In this document: piece after piece, positions 42,101 to 43,818 of the stretch
Position numbering within the stretch: position 1 is the stretch's first letter
How the letters are laid out: the number at the start of each line of letters is the position of its first letter
Assembly (NCBI GenBank): GCA_944387895.1
Contig: CALXGQ010000019.1
Coordinates: forward strand, 1-43,818
Source: an uncultured Clostridia bacterium
GTDB taxonomy: Bacteria > Bacillota > Clostridia > Oscillospirales > QAKW01
Reading direction: 5' to 3'
DNA: 43,818 bases
Program-made: the position numbers and the translations under genes
The notes under the pieces: generated by a model
What the model saw: the letters and a program-made list of their open reading frames with translations, nothing else
Told to the model about the DNA's origin: nothing
Database searches by the model: none

Positions 42101-42135
42101 GGGACGGGTCTTGATTTTGGATAGAGACCCGTCCC
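42101..42135 (+). terminator. terminator of the AT-rich gene
   Basis: GGGACGGGTCT pairs with AGACCCGTCCC around a 13-base loop, then TTTTT. Confidence 0.8.
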
Positions 42136-42213
42136 TTTTTGTTCCCCGGAACGACCGCCGTCTAAGGGCAGCTTGCTCGGATTCTGGTTTTAAAAAATTA
42201 AAAATTTCGGCGA

Positions 42214-42242
42214 TTGCTTTTTCCGGGCCGGTATAGTATACT
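42214..42242 (+). promoter_or_regulatory. SigA promoter for dacF-like gene
   Basis: TTGCTT (42214-42219), 17-base spacer, TATACT (42237-42242). Confidence 0.55.
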
Positions 42243-42280
42243 AAAAGGACAAAGACGTGGGGAGCAATGAGGAGTTTAAG

Positions 42281-43582
42281 ATGAAGAAGTATAAATGGAT
42301 ATGCGGAATACTGGCGGCGATCCTGCTGCTGGCGGGGGTGCCGGGCGCTCTGGCCATCGAAAGCGCGCCGGAGGTGCAGGCCAATAACGTCATGCTGGTC
42401 AGCGTGGATACCGGAGCGGTCATCTATGAAAAAAACGTCGATGAGCGGATCTATCCGGCCTCCACCACCAAGCTGATGACCATGGCGGTGGCCATAGAAA
42501 TGATCGACGACCTGAATGAAACGCTGACCTTTGATAAGGATGCCTCCTATGCAGATCTGGTGATCGGCAGCTCCAATATGGGGCTGAAGGACGGTGAAGT
42601 GATCACGCTGCAGGATCTTTTATACGGCATTGCGATCGCCAGCGCCAACGAAGGCACCAACGCGCTGGCGATCCATCTCTGCGGGAGCATTGAGGCGTTT
42701 GTGGCCAAGATGAACGCCCAGGCGGAGGCGTGGGGGATGACGGGAACGCATTTTGCCAATACCCACGGCCTGACGGATGAGAACCACTATACCACCGTGC
42801 GGGACATGGCGATCCTGGCGCAGAAGGTCTTTTCCGATGAACGGCTGCTGCCCTACCTGAGCGTCGGCAGCTACCGGCTCCCGGCGACCAACATGAACGA
42901 GGAGCGGACGCTGATCTCCACCAACCAGCTCCTGCGGATAAATTCGGGGAACTACTATAAGTATGCCGTAGCCGGAAAGACCGGCAGCACCACCGCCGCC
43001 GGCTACAACCTGATCTCTCTGGCGCGGTATAAGAATATGGAATATCTCTGCCTGATGATGAACGCGGACTATGAGCTGGAGACCAACCCGGTGTTTGCGG
43101 ACAGCATTGAGATGTTCAGATGGGCCTATTCCAATTTCGGGATCCAGACGCTGCTGACAGAAACGACTTCGGTTTGCGAGATCGAAGTGGCGCTTTGCGC
43201 CAAGAGCGATTATGTGATGCTGGTGCCGGAGGCCGCCATCGAAGCGGTGGTGGCGGACGATGAGGATATCGAGTCCTTTGAGCGGGTGATCGAAACGGAG
43301 GAAATCGCCTATGCGCCCATCGAGGTGGGGGACGTTCTGGGGAAGGTGACGCTGGTGAAGGACGGCGTGGAATACGGAACCGTCAATCTGGTGGCCAGCA
43401 CCGCGCTGGAGCGCAGCACCATTTTGTATTATCTGCATCTGGTGCGCAATTTCTTCAGCAATACCATCGTCCAGATCGTAACCGTTGTGGTGGTCGTGGC
43501 GATCATTCTCTACATTATTTTCATGATCTGGCAGAACAATAAGCGCCGCCGGCGCAGAATTGCCCGCCGGATCCGGTTCTGA
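42281..43582 (+). CDS. D-alanyl-D-alanine carboxypeptidase (DacF/PBP5-type)
   Basis: The 433-residue protein has a signal peptide (about 1-25, ending ALA). The penicillin-binding motifs are complete: STTK (Ser 61), SAN (121-123) and KTG (233-235). It trims the terminal D-Ala from peptidoglycan stems. The C-terminal domain (about 275-380) is beta-rich, and a membrane helix (about 400-422) ends in a basic tail (KRRRRRIARRIRF). That transmembrane C-terminus resembles the anchor of low-molecular-weight PBPs. ATG 42281 (MKKYKW) is chosen for GAGGAG upstream. Confidence 0.95.
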   Translation: MKKYKWICGILAAILLLAGVPGALAIESAPEVQANNVMLVSVDTGAVIYEKNVDERIYPASTTKLMTMAVAIEMIDDLNETLTFDKDASYADLVIGSSNMGLKDGEVITLQDLLYGIAIASANEGTNALAIHLCGSIEAFVAKMNAQAEAWGMTGTHFANTHGLTDENHYTTVRDMAILAQKVFSDERLLPYLSVGSYRLPATNMNEERTLISTNQLLRINSGNYYKYAVAGKTGSTTAAGYNLISLARYKNMEYLCLMMNADYELETNPVFADSIEMFRWAYSNFGIQTLLTETTSVCEIEVALCAKSDYVMLVPEAAIEAVVADDEDIESFERVIETEEIAYAPIEVGDVLGKVTLVKDGVEYGTVNLVASTALERSTILYYLHLVRNFFSNTIVQIVTVVVVVAIILYIIFMIWQNNKRRRRRIARRIRF

Positions 43583-43647
43583 TCCGGTTTCTTCTATATT
43601 ATATATAGCGCCCTCCCTTCGCGGCGGCAAAAAACCGAAAAAAAGTG

Positions 43648-43818
43648 TTGACAAACGGGACGTGGAGTGGTATTATAATCAGGCACCCGCAAAAAAAGGG
43701 GAACCGGACGAGCGGGGAAGCAGTGGACTTTGAAAATTAAACAGCATCATGAAAAAGGACCCGTTAATTGGAAAGCCCGCGGCGAAAAAGCCGCGGCGAA
43801 AGCGATTAACAAAACGAA
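43648..43818 (+). promoter_or_regulatory. strong promoter and leader of a probable rRNA operon
   Basis: TTGACA (43648-43653), 17-base spacer, TATTAT (43671-43676). The leader holds CTTTGAAAATTAAACAGCA, the phrase that commonly precedes 16S rRNA genes in Firmicutes, and a CCGCGGC/GCCGCGG hairpin near 43779-43797. The 16S gene is outside the window, so this is inferred. Confidence 0.6.

Noticed and set aside
41121..42135. Integrated element at tRNA-Pro with attachment sites
   Set aside because: I found no repeat of the tRNA 3' end downstream of the AT-rich gene and no integrase.

Overview
The window looks like a chromosomal segment of a GC-rich, endospore-forming member of the class Clostridia. 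The sporulation evidence is direct: an alpha/beta-type small acid-soluble spore protein (9877-10059) and a SpoIVB protease (33858-34994). Other Firmicutes traits are strong AGGAGG-type ribosome sites, GTG/TTG starts, a cobalamin riboswitch feeding an ECF S-component, DacF-type and DUF378 proteins, and many short rho-independent terminators. Genus cannot be fixed from the sequence alone; an Oscillospirales-like gut anaerobe is a reasonable guess. Most of the window is GC-rich, which is why long antisense open frames are common. Two islands are clearly AT-rich: 1-1430 and about 41280-42091.

Layout. 1-1780: an AT-rich left edge with a truncated-by-window PfkB-kinase/AraC fusion that lacks the catalytic Asp, an orphan 27-codon frame, a MITE-like repeat and tRNA-Ser(UGA). 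1781-5305: a large secreted protein with two SGNH hydrolase domains and a C-terminal dockerin. 5375-9776: an alanine/glycine symporter, a short-chain dehydrogenase and RecG. 9877-11334: SASP, a membrane protein and a zinc-ribbon/TM2 protein. 11340-11690: an intergenic repeat cluster. 11719-15017: GDPD, an MFS sugar-type transporter and a FucO-like dehydrogenase. 15104-20753: ClpC, TrmL, an MFS exporter and PepD. 20791-22000: an ECF S-component and a DUF4430 protein behind a cobalamin riboswitch. 22030-25727: the tightly overlapping recA-recX-rimO-pgsA operon. 25763-27062: a Dabb protein and a WYL regulator. 27138-30696: an MBOAT acyltransferase, an AlgJ/AlgX-like partner and a TIM-barrel protein. 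30848-33797: a thioredoxin-reductase-like flavoprotein without its CXXC, YeiH, and a divergent LysR regulator. 33858-36650: SpoIVB, then an anti-sigma/ECF-sigma pair with a likely self-recognised promoter. 36746-38188: ProS. 38280-40512: a lipoprotein and a membrane protein with two PLAT-like repeats. 40688-43582: DUF378 protein, tRNA-Pro(CGG), an AT-rich anchored acidic protein behind a palindromic operator, and a DacF-type carboxypeptidase. 43648-43818: the promoter and leader of what is probably an rRNA operon starting just outside the window.

How the parts work together. Most of the window is ordinary housekeeping: DNA repair (recG, recA, recX), translation (rimO, trmL, proS, two tRNAs), proteostasis (clpC), membrane and wall (pgsA, dacF) and sporulation. 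The most interesting accessory units are the cobalamin-riboswitch/DUF4430/ECF-S uptake pair, the pseudo-kinase regulator, the double-SGNH dockerin protein, the CXXC-less TrxB-like protein beside YeiH, and the PLAT-repeat/lipoprotein pair. No CRISPR array, insertion sequence with transposase, prophage or toxin-antitoxin pair was recognised.
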